64,000 nucleotides of DNA, from positions 101,701,501 to 101,765,500 of the forward strand of contig CM027378.1 of the NCBI GenBank assembly GCA_015680905.1, given 5' to 3'. The notes beneath the pieces were generated by a model that saw only the letters and a program-made list of their open reading frames with translations, did not search any database and was not told where the DNA came from. This document shows, piece after piece, positions 11,757 through 23,361 of this stretch; position 1 is the first letter of the stretch, and every line of letters starts with the position of its first letter. The DNA is from Coptis chinensis. Lineage: Eukaryota; Streptophyta; Magnoliopsida; Ranunculales; Ranunculaceae. The translations under genes and the position numbers were made by a program.

Positions 11757-12394
11757 CTAATTATGATGACCAGGCAACTTCTCCTTGATTTTTTCCACCA
11801 TTCCCTTCTTCTCACGAGTCCCAGTCGCATAGCCTCCCCCTGTAGTACCGGGAGTAGTAGTAGTAGTAGCACCGTACCCCGGCTCATTCTTGTGTCCACC
11901 TGGCAGCTTCTCCTTGATCTTCCCTTTCACTCCTTTCTTTTTCCTTCTTCCGCCCATACCATCGTCCTCAGATGACTAAGACAGAAATGGTCCAAATTAG
12001 TGAAGGTCAAAAGAGAATTTTTATGACTTAGCCAGGTATCTCTAATTTATTAAATGTTAACAAATGCACGTATGAAAATGGTTTAACTTACTGAGCTAGA
12101 GCTTGAACTCCCAGAGCGATGAAGCATGCCAGTAACTCCTCCTCCATGTTGCTGCCCAGTCCCAGTGTGACCAGTCACACCGGTATGCCCAGTACCTGTT
12201 CCAGCACCATAACCACCGGTCACGCCAGTGTGCCCAGTACCAGTACCAGGACCCGTACCATAACCACCAGTGGTACCAGTATGGTGAACAGGGTTGCCGT
12301 ATTGGTCTGTCTGGCCAGCAGGGTTGCCATATTCATCCCTTCGTGGAACCAAGTTGCCATGCTCATCAGTAGTGCGAATTGGATAATCTGCCAT
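11757..12394 (-). CDS. Dehydrin, YnSK2 type (two exons)
   Basis: Exon 1 is 12092-12394 and exon 2 is 11757-11975, giving 173 residues. The start [14 protein letters not shown] is preferred to the upstream in-frame ATG (MCKGKMADY). Visible family segments are two clear Y segments (RDEYGNP 19-25, TDQYGNP 29-35) plus a degenerate TDEHGNL, a Gly/Thr/His-rich phi region, a serine tract [16 protein letters not shown] (about 91-106), and two K segments ([15 protein letters not shown] about 114-128, [17 protein letters not shown] at the C-terminus). The intron (GTAAGT...TTAG, phase 0) splits the serine tract, the usual dehydrin position. Dehydrins are disordered hydrophilic proteins of cytosol and nucleus that bind membranes and protect proteins in drought, cold and seed desiccation. 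It is RAB18-like in layout. It looks intact. Confidence 0.96.
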
Positions 12395-12519
12395 TTTTCC
12401 CTTGCACAAAAACTAAATACTAGACTGCAAAATGCAAATGCTTTGGTCTTGAAATAAACAAGCTGTATTCAGTAAGCTATTAGATGAAATGTTTGATAGA
12501 AGCCACAGATGTGATCGTG

Positions 12520-12527
12520 TTTATATA
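12520..12527 (-). promoter_or_regulatory. TATA box of the dehydrin gene
   Basis: On the minus strand this reads TATATAAA, about 126 bases upstream of the dehydrin ATG. That leaves room for a 5' untranslated region of roughly 90-100 bases. No competing TATA motif lies closer. Confidence 0.8.
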
Positions 12528-12575
12528 GCATAACAAGTGAGTGACTAGTGTCTTAGTGAGGTGACAATGCGATTA

Positions 12576-12581
12576 CACGTG
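12576..12581 (-). promoter_or_regulatory. ABRE/G-box of the dehydrin gene
   Basis: CACGTG sits within CCACGTGT on the minus strand, about 50 bases upstream of the TATA box. CCACGTGT matches the abscisic-acid response element bound by ABF/AREB bZIP factors. This placement is typical of ABA-induced dehydrins. Confidence 0.8.
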
Positions 12582-12706
12582 GTCCTCTGTCTACTTTGGG
12601 GAGCAATCGTGGCAGCATTTCGGGAGGACAGGAGTCAAACTTTATTAGCAATGTAAAAGTTAGATATTATCCACAACTTTCCCATTGAAGTCAAACTACT
12701 GTTTAA

Positions 12707-12712
12707 GTCGGT
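12707..12712 (-). promoter_or_regulatory. DRE/CRT-like core
   Basis: The minus strand reads ACCGAC, the core bound by DREB/CBF factors in drought and cold responses. It lies about 180 bases upstream of the TATA box. A six-base match alone can occur by chance, but its position near an ABRE in a dehydrin promoter makes it plausible. Confidence 0.5.
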
Positions 12713-12719
12713 GAGTGGC

Positions 12720-13125
12720 CACGATGCTGGGTTGCTACAGCATCCTTCTAACCAAACGTTTATCCTCGATATCCATAAAAGAGATAGATTAACAGCTACC
12801 ACAACGGAGACGTAGCTGAGCGCTATCGACCGAAAGTGGACCGTGGAAAACAGTTTAATGAATTCAATAATAGTAGATAGAAAAATAGACACTTGTCAGT
12901 AGTCAGTACTCACTAGCCTGATCGCCGCATAAGGTCTTGAAGACAAAATCAAATAAAGAGTATGTTCCTCGGGTAAGTATCCAAGGCTTAATTTGAAGGC
13001 CATAGACCCATTGTCAATGGATTTGATGGAGGTTGTGTACTTGTGGCACATTTTTGTTCAATGTTATCCATCTACTCTATGCTTAAAAGCCTTAAAAACA
13101 GTGTTTGCCCGGTCTTACTTAATCC
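12720..13125. other. Distal promoter and intergenic DNA
   Basis: No coding sequence is supportable. The sequence leads from the dehydrin promoter into a GATATATC-rich repeat. Nothing else is recognised. Confidence 0.4.
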
Positions 13126-13486
13126 CAATAATTGGAAAAGTAGTGGTTAATATATCGATGTATTTAAAAACCGAAATATATTGGAAATTATTGACCAGTC
13201 AAAATTTTGTTTTGTATGTCGATATATTAAAAATATCATAAATTATATCGAAAATATTGTTGATATTAATAAAAATCAGTCAAAATCAACAATTTATATT
13301 GGATATATCATATATATTAGTTGATATATATCGTTATATTAGAAATTACGATATATATTGGAAAAAAAACATATTCAATATTCGGTTGAAATATATCAGA
13401 TATTTCCATCTCGGTGTACCCAAAAAACAAAATATATTAGCGATATCTCAAATATATCGGCAATATTTTGGGCCTTAGGTCATGCC
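13126..13486. mobile_element. GATATATC-rich MITE, second copy
   Basis: The right end, read inward, is GGCATGACCTAAGGCCCAA followed by AATATTGCC, matching the left terminus of the copy at 9112-9523 apart from a short insertion. The interior again carries dense ATATATCG motifs. The left end is degenerate (TCCCAATAATTGG near 13131) and no clean target duplication was found. No protein is encoded. Confidence 0.7.
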
Positions 13487-14398
13487 ATAACCTACAAAAC
13501 TCAATCCTCTCAAACAGTCCTCTCTCCCCTATATGAATAGGGTTTTATTGGCGCCGAGACCAACTAGTGAATGGCGTGGTAACCCTGCTGCTCTTCATGG
13601 GTGTATTCAATTTTTTTTATTTTTGACGGTCGGTGTAAATGGTCAACTCGGTTTCCTAACTGTTAAAAGATTTTAAGCGAGACGTTCAATGCAGCAATTA
13701 GAACCACTAGCCTTTTGGGCACGCTCGATGAGCGTGAAATTTACCGTGAGCTACATGTTCATATGTATAAAGATTGTTACATATAATCATCTACTATACA
13801 ATTTTGCTATTTTGCATGTGAACATATGTAAAGGAGATGAAATATAAAAGTTGAATCATGTATAGACAGTATAATTCATAATTGCATAAATGATAGCTCA
13901 ATTTGATTAAAAGCTCGGCTGAAATATACAATCACTCCAGTAGACTAATGCGTAGATGAAAGCTCAATTAAACCAAAAAATTCAAATATAAATAATTGGA
14001 ACCCGAACCCAATCGTGTTTATAAAATTAAACCGATCCAAAAATTCCAATTCAAGATATAAATGTTCACAAATGTAAATATATTGAATTTGTGGTGTAAA
14101 ATAATGTAAATTTCAAATTTTAGAATATATCAAAATTTCATCCAAAATTTCAATCTAGAATTTTTGAAATTTTGGATATGAGAGTGAAACTGTGAAAGAG
14201 ACGTGAGTTATGGAAGAGAAAGAATAAATAGAAATAGAAAGAGATATGAGATATGAGATATTGAGGAAAAGATGAGATGAGATATTAATTTATTAGGAGA
14301 AAGAGAAAAAAAAAAGATTTAAGATATTGAGGAGAAAAAGAAAATAGAAAAAGGGATGAGATACGGTAAATACGTTTATACCCATCTTTTACCTCACT
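13487..14398. other. AT-rich intergenic DNA
   Basis: No gene is visible. A purine-rich run of GAGAT and GAGAAA words covers about 14190-14360. No other structure is recognised. Confidence 0.5.
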
Positions 14399-14608
14399 TA
14401 TTACATTATTTTGTTTATATATTAATGAAATAATTGAAAAGCACCAGGGACAGTTTTGGTATAGAAATTATCTAACTTGTGAATTTGTCTTTAGTGGGGG
14501 TATTTATTACATTATTTTGTTTATATATTAATGAAATAATTGAAAAGCACCAGGAACAGTTTTGGTATAGAAATTATCTAACTTGTGAATTTGTCTTTAG
14601 TGGGGATA
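14399..14608. repeat. 105-bp tandem duplication
   Basis: The unit at 14399-14503 is repeated at 14504-14608 with very few differences (for example CAGGGACAG against CAGGAACAG). Both units start TTATTACATTATTTTG and end near TTTAGTGGGG. The close match means a recent duplication. It lies about 370 bases beyond the stop codon of the RING gene. Confidence 0.92.
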
Positions 14609-14974
14609 TCTAATGTTCGTTTTAACCCTTCACACTATCAATTATTATATATTTTTGTTTTGGCAATAACTGAAATAAGTGAAAACGGTTAGGAGCAAAA
14701 TTGGAAAAAAAAATCCAGTCGACCCAAAATCTACTGTTAGTCAAAGAGTTATCTTTACAGAGTAAAGATATGTCTTTCTGCTTAACTATGCAAATTTTGA
14801 GTAGTTTTTCACTTTTTCTAAAAATAAATAAATAAATAATAAAAGTTGGATCAACACCATGAACGGAACTTTGGCCGCATTGAGATAAATAAATCTAGAT
14901 CAAGTACATTAACACAATCAGCATATACAGAATCACAATCACTCCTTTAGTACCAGCTTCAGCTGGAAGGATGC

Positions 14975-17900
14975 TCACCCCTTGCGGTATCTTGCCCAGA
15001 ACCCCTTCCTACTAGGAGATTTGATGGTAAACTCATTATCCAATATAGATTTAGCAGACTTCGATCCAAGAGAGAAGTGACGCCTCAAGAAAGGTTTTGC
15101 AAATGAGCTTTTCATGCTTGAACTGGAACCCAGCTTGGGACCCTTTCCCTCTCTTCTGGTACTTATCCAATGATCAGGCACAGTGTAATCAAAGTGTATA
15201 TTGCTATCTACCACACGATTTCTAGAAATTCTGTTTCTTGCCTTGGAGTCTATATCTATCTTTACGGTTTTTCCCTTCTTCAAAGCCTGCTTATCTCCAG
15301 TTGTACAAACTGGGCAAGGTGGATCAAACCTATTAGTTTCGGATGTGGTGTTCTCCAAGCACTCTGCATGATAAACATGCCCACATACCAGGACAGCAAC
15401 CACTGAGAGCTCCACACCAACAATGAGTTTTTGGGCGACCCAGGGAGATCTCTCCATCAAGAGCTTCAAACACACCCCACAGGTTCGTAGATCAGTAGAA
15501 TGGGAAGCTAAAACATTGCTGTTAGATCTGGTGACCTTACCACGAGAAGAGTCCAAGGTCTCACTATCAAATGACCACCTCTCTCTTTGGGAGGAGGCAA
15601 CGAGCTCAGAGAAGGTAGACATTGACCAACCATCTGAAGACCCACCACCACGGGAGCCAACTGTTAAGTCATTGCTGCAAGTTGATATGGATTGCCTGCC
15701 TTCAGATATTGAGTTGTTTGGTGATTTGAAAACTGAGCTTTGACCATCCGAAACCTGTCTCTGTAAGTTAAATGAGTATCCAGGTGAATGACGAGCCTTC
15801 CACGATGGAGTGAATTCGGCAGGCAGTGGACGGCACCTTGATGAAGAGTCTCCTATGGGCAATGAAGAAGTAGAAGCTACAGGTATTGAAACTGGGAGTA
15901 TCAGAGCCAATGAATCTGCAACTGCTGCTGATTCTTTCAAGTCTTTCACCTATACAATAGTAAAAAAAATGCATAAAATGTCCACGGAAGCAAGATGTAC
16001 TTTCCTCAGAAATATAGCACCAGATTTTTCCCTACATTTCTTCAAACTCACCTCAGAAAGGGAACTGCTCCTCATACACGTATCAGTTCCTAGAACAAAT
16101 CACAAAATATTAGTTGTGAATTTGTGATACACTCACAACAAAGTATAAAAGCCTTCAAGGTAGTAAATCAGATTCTTAGGTTAGAGGAAATGGCCGAAGT
16201 CAATATGTTAACAGTCATCCAAAAAGACACTACTAACACTTCAGATCAAATAAAGACCAAAGAGGTGCATGTATAATGAAGGAAATCATAACAAAAAAGA
16301 ACATGATATCATTAAGGAAAGCTCATATTTAACGACTTTCTTTAGTCTACATGTTAGGTTCCAAAATATATCATATACACTACTGTTGGAGACCTAATAT
16401 TGATTAGTTAAAAGGATAGACCACAACTATTTCAAAAGCCCATTATCAAAATATATATATATATAAAGCTAGCAGGTACCAGGTGGTTCAGCTGGTAAGG
16501 TTTATGGGAGTTCTTAGCACTTCGCACAGACCAGGGTTCAAATTTTAAAACCAGCCCAGATTACATAAAATTTTACCAAACAAAATAAAATAAACTAAAT
16601 CTTCAGAGTCTAGTAATGCAAGAGTTACAACTCAAACTAGTTAAATGAGACATGCCAAAACAATGTACAGGAACTTGCGAATTTCCTTTCAAGCTAATAC
16701 TGTCTTGTCTGTAAGCACAAACAATTTTCCTCCAATATCTCAGAAGTTATATCGCCACGGGTTCTTAGAAAACTGTTAAAAATGGTTAACTGACCCTTTT
16801 CAAGCCTATAAGTGTAGAAGGCTAGAACATGTGAAGGTCCAAGAGAACAAATGAGCAATGCCATCAACATTAAATATCCATATCAACAACATACCCAAAC
16901 CGAAATTTTTACTTCAAAAAGGAACGCTTATAAAACAGGCATATGGAGCAATATGAAGAAGTAAGAAGGAAATGTAGAAAAGACTATGGGACATCACAAT
17001 GTCCATCACTGTGCAGATAAAATACAAGCACACAGTTTCCTTACATATGGTCATGAACTTTTGTAAAAAGTGATTTTACAAAATTTTCTTAGTCATTGGT
17101 TTGATTGAATCAAAAAGTCAACATTCGTCACTTAAACTAATTCATTTTATTATAACACCCAAGTTATATTCCCACGACTTCCATACGTACTTGTGACTGT
17201 GGGAAGTACCTTGATTACTCAAGACACCTCCCAGGGCACTAAGAACTAAGAAGGTGAACTTGCAAAAAACCAGTGCGACTACTCAGATGCTGCAAAGGCA
17301 GTACGCTTCAGTTAGCTATGTCATGGAAGAGCAAAACAACGTTTATTTACAAGGCAATGTAAAACACTTATTTACTCTCTACAACTTTCTCAATTTCTCA
17401 ACCATCAACACATATTTTATAGTAAAACTGTTTACCTACCTACCTACATTACTACACATATAAACTTAAAGACATGTAAACAAGTTTTTATATTAAGTAC
17501 GCCCAAAATTTCTAAAAGTTTGGCACCTCTGGTTATGGTGTAAATTAAAACCAAACTCTATTTGAAAATTCAAAAGTAAGTCTCATATAGTCATACTGAG
17601 AATGGATCGGATAGCCATGTCCACATACATCTCCTCGACTTGGGAAAATAGAACCCAGCTAACGAGAATCTAGGTATCAATGTATTATTGGGTGATTTGG
17701 GTCACAAGAGCATTACAAAAGACGATGTAAGCAATTAAAAATAACAAGATACCAAGAGGAGACCTCAGACATCATCGCCAAAGGTTTGTTTCCTCTAAAA
17801 GGTAACCTGACTACCCTCAACAGTACAAAATTTACTCCTTCCAATTTGACAGAGACATGTACCCCGGAAAGCTTTTCAATAATATACTTTGCCGATCAAA

Positions 17901-18461
17901 ACACTTTTCATGACAAGGAAGTCTAAAAAGATTAACAAAAGCAGCCAGTACATTTTGCACTTCAGTGGTGAAATGTCCGAGTTTTGCGTGTAACAGAATA
18001 GGGAAAGTGACAGACACTAAACTCCGAAAAAACTTAACAATGTTCTAATTAATAGAAGAGGGAAATTAAGTATTCATACACTTAAACAATAAACAAGGCA
18101 TATAAATATAAAAATAACATGAAACAGAAACTATTTCAAAAGATTTACCAGAAGCCATCGAACTCCCACCAGTCTGGCGACGACTTGAAGACTTATGGAG
18201 CATTTCAGTGTGAATATCCATAAATTCACTCCTTGTCTCCGAAAGATCACCAAATTCAACCTCCAAACTGTCCTTTGACTCAAACCCAACATGAGAATCC
18301 GCAGATGTAATATCCTCTACTTCATCAGCAACACGGCCTTGATTATCCCAACGACAATTCCATGTAGGCGAAAATCTAACATTCCTAGAAAGAGCTTCAC
18401 TGCTAGTTCTGCTGGGTAGCAGATTCCTATCCCTCGCAGCAACGCAGCAAGCTGACCCCAT
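14975..18461 (-). CDS. RING-finger E3 ubiquitin ligase candidate (three exons)
   Basis: Exons are 18149-18461, 16052-16089 and 14975-15949, joined by GT-AG introns and giving 441 residues. The start MGSACCVAARDRNLLP is preferred to an ATG nine bases upstream, because MGSACC is a typical N-myristoylation plus palmitoylation signal and suggests membrane anchoring. The middle is Ser-rich and probably disordered. A RING-type zinc site is formed by C274, C277, C306, H308, H311, C314, C329 and C332 (CGVC...CGHVYHAEC...CPVC). The tail is basic, ending GFWARYRKG. Plant proteins of this layout are annotated as RING/U-box superfamily members that move ubiquitin from an E2 to unknown substrates. The 2-kb first intron contains a SINE. 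All frames are intact. Confidence 0.88.
16477..16595 (+). mobile_element. tRNA-derived SINE in the RING gene intron
   Basis: A polymerase III A-box-like motif (GTGGTTCAGCTGGTAAGG) is followed about 35 bases later by a B-box-like motif (GGGTTCAAATTT). An unrelated AT-rich tail follows. This arrangement is typical of plant tRNA-derived SINEs. It lies antisense to the host gene inside intron 1, where splicing would remove it. Exact ends and target duplication are not clear. Confidence 0.65.
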
Positions 18462-18874
18462 TATTCTCACTCATACAAAACAAACAACCCACCCCTCCAA
18501 TATTGAATTGACTTAACACTCCATTCCCATATCCCACACTCTCAAAACAAACATACTTTTCAAAGTCTTTTGTAGTATGTTTTTCCTTCAAAAACAATTA
18601 ATGCAAATAGTCCTGTAAGACACATACTCAAAAGTCAACAATAATATCCAACTTAGCAAGATAAAGAGAGAAAACTAAACAAACAATGGTACAGCAGCCA
18701 ATATGTGTAATAAAAAACGAATCTTTACAAAAATTTCTTCTTCTAACGAAACCAAACAGGTTATAACTAGAAATGAGTGATGAAAAAGGATCCGAAATTT
18801 AAGTAAAAGACCAGGGAAAAAAGAATGAAGAAAAAGAAAGAAGTGATTGACCACCTTTAGGTTGTATAGTGGGG

Positions 18875-18899
18875 ATTTATATATATGTTCGTGCACGTG
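18875..18899 (-). promoter_or_regulatory. TATA box and G-box of the RING gene
   Basis: The minus strand reads TATATATAAAT (18875-18885), and CACGTG lies at 18894-18899 just upstream. This places transcription start near 18850 and implies a 5' untranslated region of nearly 400 bases. The G-box could confer light or ABA response, but this is inference. Confidence 0.5.
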
Positions 18900-19600
18900 T
18901 GTTTATGGAGGGAGAGATGTGGGAGGAGAGCTGGAGAAAGAGTGCGTGTGGTGTGTGGGAGGAGAGGGAGAGTTTAACCAAAAAACCAAACACCTCCGTT
19001 TTTGCAAATGACAAGTCTTGTCTGTTTTTCTATTCTCTCGAGAAACGATGATGTGTTGTTAGTTTTTTTTTTTTCTGTCAGGTATTTAAGGCAAACGTGC
19101 CACGAACGGCATTTTGTCAAATTTTGCCACGCGAAAAAAAATATATTAACATTTTCTTAATCCAGTGCCGACGTGCCGTGTTACAATTTTAATCAATTTG
19201 TTTTTTTTTTTTTTTGGAGTGAGGACGAACAAGTATGAACAGGCGAGGAGGTAAAGTGAAACAATTTGCGCAGTATGAAACATAATAGTTATTGTGAAAT
19301 GTTGAAATGTTTATCTGTATCTCATAGTTGAAATGAAACTAAAATGTATTGCTAATTTGCTTGCATATATGTGTATGGATTTGTGTCTGCGTGATTGGAA
19401 GAATTTACTTCAATCGGTCACTAGTAGTGAGTGTAGATGCTCATATATTAGTGGCAGCTTTCCCACGTATTCAAAGTATTAGCAACTAGATCTGATTTGA
19501 TGAGGTAGAAAAGGAAGTTTATAGGCATATACACTATTTCAGTGTAGATGTACGTACAGAAACACATGAATTTTTACACACTCGTTATATGACGTCTACT
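18900..19600. other. Intergenic region upstream of the RING gene
   Basis: No gene is visible. There are poly-T runs near 19058-19072 and 19200-19216, and otherwise ordinary sequence. Confidence 0.5.
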
Positions 19601-20270
19601 TAGGGCATCTCCAATGGGGGGTGTAAAATTACCTAAGGACTTTAGGCCATTATTTTTTCACTAATTGTATAGTATTGTATAACTTAAATATCCACAATTT
19701 TAAAAAAATAGATTTTAAACTACTAATAAAAAAATGTGTGTTGAAGTGGCGTCCGAAGTTTTAAGTTAAAACAGACGTTATTTTAAGTGGACGTCAGATT
19801 AACTGATTTTTTAAATTAGAACGATTTAGCACCCCCATGGGAGAGTTTTTTTATATTTGTTCTCTTTACACCCCCAATAAATTTTAAAAAATCATTTTAG
19901 AAACTGATTTTTAGAAGAGATGTTCTCTCCACAATAAATATCATTTTCAGAAAAAAAAAATTAATGTATTAAAGATGTCTAGATGTATCAAAATTAACTT
20001 ACAATATTATAAAATTATTCAATAGTTTAGATTTTTCAAATTTCAAAACAATTTTTGACAAGATTAAATATTTTCATTTGAGTTGATTTTTTGTAGAGAG
20101 ATTCTTTATTATAAGAAAACTATCTTCACTAAAAATCAACTCTCAATTCATTTTATAAATCACATTTTTGTAGTAGAATTCATATTACGGGCTCGTAATT
20201 TTCAATCGAAAATCATTTTCAATCTAATGGCTCTACTTACCAACCAACTTTATTATTTCATAATAATAAT
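19601..20270. mobile_element. MITE-type element related to the one at 41.6 kb
   Basis: It begins TTAGGGCATCTCCAATGG, resembling the terminus of plant PIF/Harbinger MITEs. The interior (about 19990-20130) is similar to the reverse complement of 41690-41790, including TTTTTGACAAG, GAGTTGATTTTTTGT and neighbouring words. A matching right terminus is not found, so the copy is truncated or composite. No transposase frame is present. Confidence 0.55.
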
Positions 20271-21194
20271 CTAAAAAGTCTCATTCCACATGATTGCGAT
20301 ACTGGCCCTGAGCAAATACTGCTAAATGCTTGACTGTTTTGGATCATAAAGATGGCGCGTCAGCTTAATGTTTGACAAACCCTCTTCTTCCTTTGACAAT
20401 GTGACGGACGACGGGGTCAGCAATAGTATCCATCACATGAATTAAACTTCGTACCTAGTCTAAAAATTGGTCTGAGTAGTTGGTTGGCCGTTGGCGTATG
20501 CCTTCTTCCATTCCTTCCTTGCGAGTGGTCCTGGCCGTATGTTTCAACTTCTGTGCTAATTATGTAGGAAGTTTGGCTCGTTTGTATTCGGATATTGCTC
20601 CCTCTGTGTTACACTAATGTTCCAATGCTGTACGTGAGCTTACAAATTCGTTAGGTGATGCAACAAAGGCGCTTTGAAGATGCAAATGATCAAGTCTCAT
20701 TTCTTAGAATATTTGAACGATGTTTTGTACTCTTGTGCTGGTTGCTGTATCATTATATTTATTGGTCAGTTCAAAAGGGTGTGTTTTCATTTCTGAGTAG
20801 TCTATTTCCATGATTTTGACTTGTATGATTAACTTAAGATGATGATAAAGTGCCATAAACCACATATATCATCCACATACACGAAACCGTGAATAGACCC
20901 GTCGACTCCCGTCGACTGAACCATTATCTGATCCATAATGTGGCATGTCGATTGGACTTAATAATATATATGAATCGCGTAAATATATACTCTATATTTC
21001 ATACTGATGAAGACTAAGGTTGAGGATTAAACGGTTTAGCGGAGGTGCTTCTCATTTTGGGCTTGATGGTGGAAACTTTTTTTTTTCCACTAATCACCCA
21101 TTCTATTACTTAAACTTGCGTCTAGTCATAATTGAGTTTAACAATACAATTTGAAAGAGGTCCCAAATCTGAACTTTTAATTGCCAACCCTGCC
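20271..21194. other. Intergenic region
   Basis: No coding sequence, RNA gene or repeat is recognised in this stretch. Confidence 0.45.
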
Positions 21195-21202
21195 AGATAA
21201 GA

Positions 21203-21879
21203 CCGGGTGTCAAAATGGCCCTCAAGCCCCCAGCCCGCACACCCGACCCGGCCCATAGGCCAAAAAAACTCTCAAAATAAGGTCATCACACATTTGTGGG
21301 TCAAGCCTACCCGGCCCTCAAGCCTTTTAAGGGAGGGTAAAAGCCTAGACTTTGAAACTTAAGTCCGACTTTCATTAGGCTCTCAACATTTGTCACATAT
21401 ATTTTAATAAATTTTCATACAATATATTTTATTTTAACATTAATACACTAAAAATCACTTAAAATGAACGTTTATCTCTTAAGTTTGCCAACCTTATAAT
21501 TTCATTATAATATTTTATAAAATGAATTTAGTTGATCTTAATTTACTAATACAATTTTACCACATTTTTTTTAGTATTTTGAAGGTTTAATTGTGAAATG
21601 TATTCAATTTTATCATTTTTAACTAATGTTTATAAATTTATTTTGTAAATCAAATGTATAACATAGTATCCGGACCTTTACGTTTGGCCCTCAAGTCCGG
21701 CCCTTCAAGCTCTTGAAAAGTTTGAGGGCGGATAAAGGCTTCGAGATTTAAGCATTTGCCTGACCCGACCCAACCCGACCCTCGAGGCAAATGAGGGTAG
21801 GGCTGGCCCGGCCCTCAAAGCATGAGGGCTTCGTTGTTTGAGGGTCGAGCCATCCTATCCTAGCCCATTTGACACCACT
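21203..21879. mobile_element. hAT-like non-autonomous element, 677 bp
   Basis: The ends are imperfect inverted repeats: CCGGGTGTCAAAATGG on the left and AGTGGTGTCAAATGGG read inward from the right. They are flanked by AGATAAGA and AGATAGGA (7 of 8 bases equal). The GTGTCAAA terminus and 8-bp duplication fit the hAT superfamily. The outer portions are rich in GGCCCTCAAGCC-type words in both orientations. No transposase is encoded. Confidence 0.75.
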
Positions 21880-21904
21880 AGATAGGAGACATCATCACCT
21901 GCCA

Positions 21905-22329
21905 ACCAGCTAGTTAATATATACAGTGTATTAATTAATTCATAGTATATAAGTGTGTAGTCATTGACATTATTATTAATATTTATAATATACATGTTCA
22001 ATGTAATGTTACAAAACATGCATTTAATAACATACATTCACTATTATGCTACATGTATATATTTAGTAGATTTTTACACCTAAAAAAACAATATATTATA
22101 ATGTTTGGGTTTGTATTTATTTAGTGTAACTTAATACTAAATTTTATATATCAAAATCATAATAATCAATAATCGGTTCCGATTTCGGTTAAGGTACCTA
22201 CCAATTTTTTACTATTCGGTTCTTGAAAACCTATTTTTAATGAGTTTAACATTTTAGGACTTAAAACTACTATAAACTGTTTCGGTTCCATTTCGATTTC
22301 AGATAATCGGATGCCCATGCACACCCCTA
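21905..22329 (-). mobile_element. Truncated copy of the hAT-like family seen at 43-45 kb
   Basis: This segment matches 43763-43821 plus 45222-45609 in order and orientation, ending at CCCATGCACACCCCTA against CCCATGCATACCCCTA. The left part of the element is missing. It lacks the 1.4-kb block found at 43822-45221, so it preserves the empty site of that nested insertion. Confidence 0.8.
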
Positions 22330-22575
22330 CTGCTAGCTCATGGGTCTTCCCATTTAAACTTCTACTTAACCAAAAAAAAATGATAATGTACACTCTCACC
22401 GTCTTACTCATAAGTTCTAACTACTAAGAGAATTTATATTTGTAAACTGTTAGGTGTGAAAGAATTTCTCACATTCTATCGGTTCAGTACTTCAAATCAT
22501 AGTATAAAATATAGCGATATATATTCTATTGAGATTTCAACAATCAATACAATAATATCCACAATATGTAAAAGA

Positions 22576-22603
22576 CTAGTGAGTGCCCGTGCCTTCGGCA
22601 CGG
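22576..22603 (-). terminator. Helitron 1 3' terminus (hairpin plus CTAG)
   Basis: The sequence 22587-22603 folds into a perfect 7-bp stem (CCGTGCC/GGCACGG) with a TTC loop on the plus strand. On the minus strand it is followed by GCACTCA and CTAG, then T. This is the standard Helitron 3' signal, which ends rolling-circle transfer. Confidence 0.85.
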
Positions 22604-23133
22604 AGTGTTTAAATTATTATTATTATGTGTATTAACATTTCCGAAATACTTATTGTAGTTTTTGTTACTTTATTATATAGTTGTAAACGTTTTTTTTTTT
22701 ACAATTTGTATGCTTAGTATATGTATCGTGATTAGTTATAGGCTTGATTTTGAATATGCTCGATATTTAGTAGATGCACAAAGTCAATTCTATGTAATAT
22801 AAACTAACGCATACATTATTTGTAGTTTGATTGTTTTTTTTTGAAATTTAGGCAACATGGAAAGTGTAATCAACCCAAAAAAACACTTATTTGGGGGATA
22901 CAGTTTGGGGTAACTTTATTTACTAAATATTTCGCCAAGGGATTGAAAGCATTTAGAAGTAGATAAATAATGCAGAAATTTGACTATCAGGGGAATAATG
23001 GTAATAAGAAAACTCAACAGTTTCAATTTGTTTGTTGAAGGTAAGATAGTGGCAAGTGATGATCGAGTTTAACTCGTGATGTATTACAAATTAATCTATG
23101 TCGTCTATGGAATTTGAGTCCTGTTCTATATCA

Positions 23134-23361
23134 TCATTTTTTTGCGATTGGTTTCTCCCCAACCGTGACCTTTATTTTCTTGTGCGACTTGTAGATGTTG
23201 TCGAAAATATAATTCACTGCTTTTAGATTTGTAATAATTGAAGTGCTATGGGCCTTATAAATGGTGAATCTGTCTTCAGAGGATGTTGATGATGGCATGC
23301 TTGTATTTGGAGCTATGATTGGCAGATTATCCATTCCTGAAAAAGGAAAATAGTGATTCAA
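23134..23361 (-). CDS. Small conserved frame in Helitron 1, copy 1 (hypothetical)
   Basis: An open frame of 75 codons includes MDNLPIIAPNT, then SSEDRFTIYKAHSTS, then IITNLKAVNYIFDNIYKSH. It is about 75-80% identical to the frame at 25173-25415 over 66 residues. The shared protein pattern suggests an exon of a Helitron gene or a captured host exon. I do not recognise the family, and no catalytic or membrane motif is seen. Confidence 0.35.
   Translation of the reverse strand: MNHYFPFSGMDNLPIIAPNTSMPSSTSSEDRFTIYKAHSTSIITNLKAVNYIFDNIYKSHKKIKVTVGEKPIAKK

Noticed and set aside
12119..12457. Plus-strand frame of 112 codons
   Set aside because: It is antisense to dehydrin exon 1 and reflects its Gly/Thr/His-rich codons.
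15423..16127. Plus-strand frames of about 105 codons
   Set aside because: They are antisense to exon 3 of the RING gene, which has clear family motifs and splice sites.
18066..18148. Continuation of RING exon 1 beyond 18149
   Set aside because: The frame stays open, but GTAAAT at 18148 is followed by AT-rich intron sequence, and the downstream exons join in phase only with a donor there.
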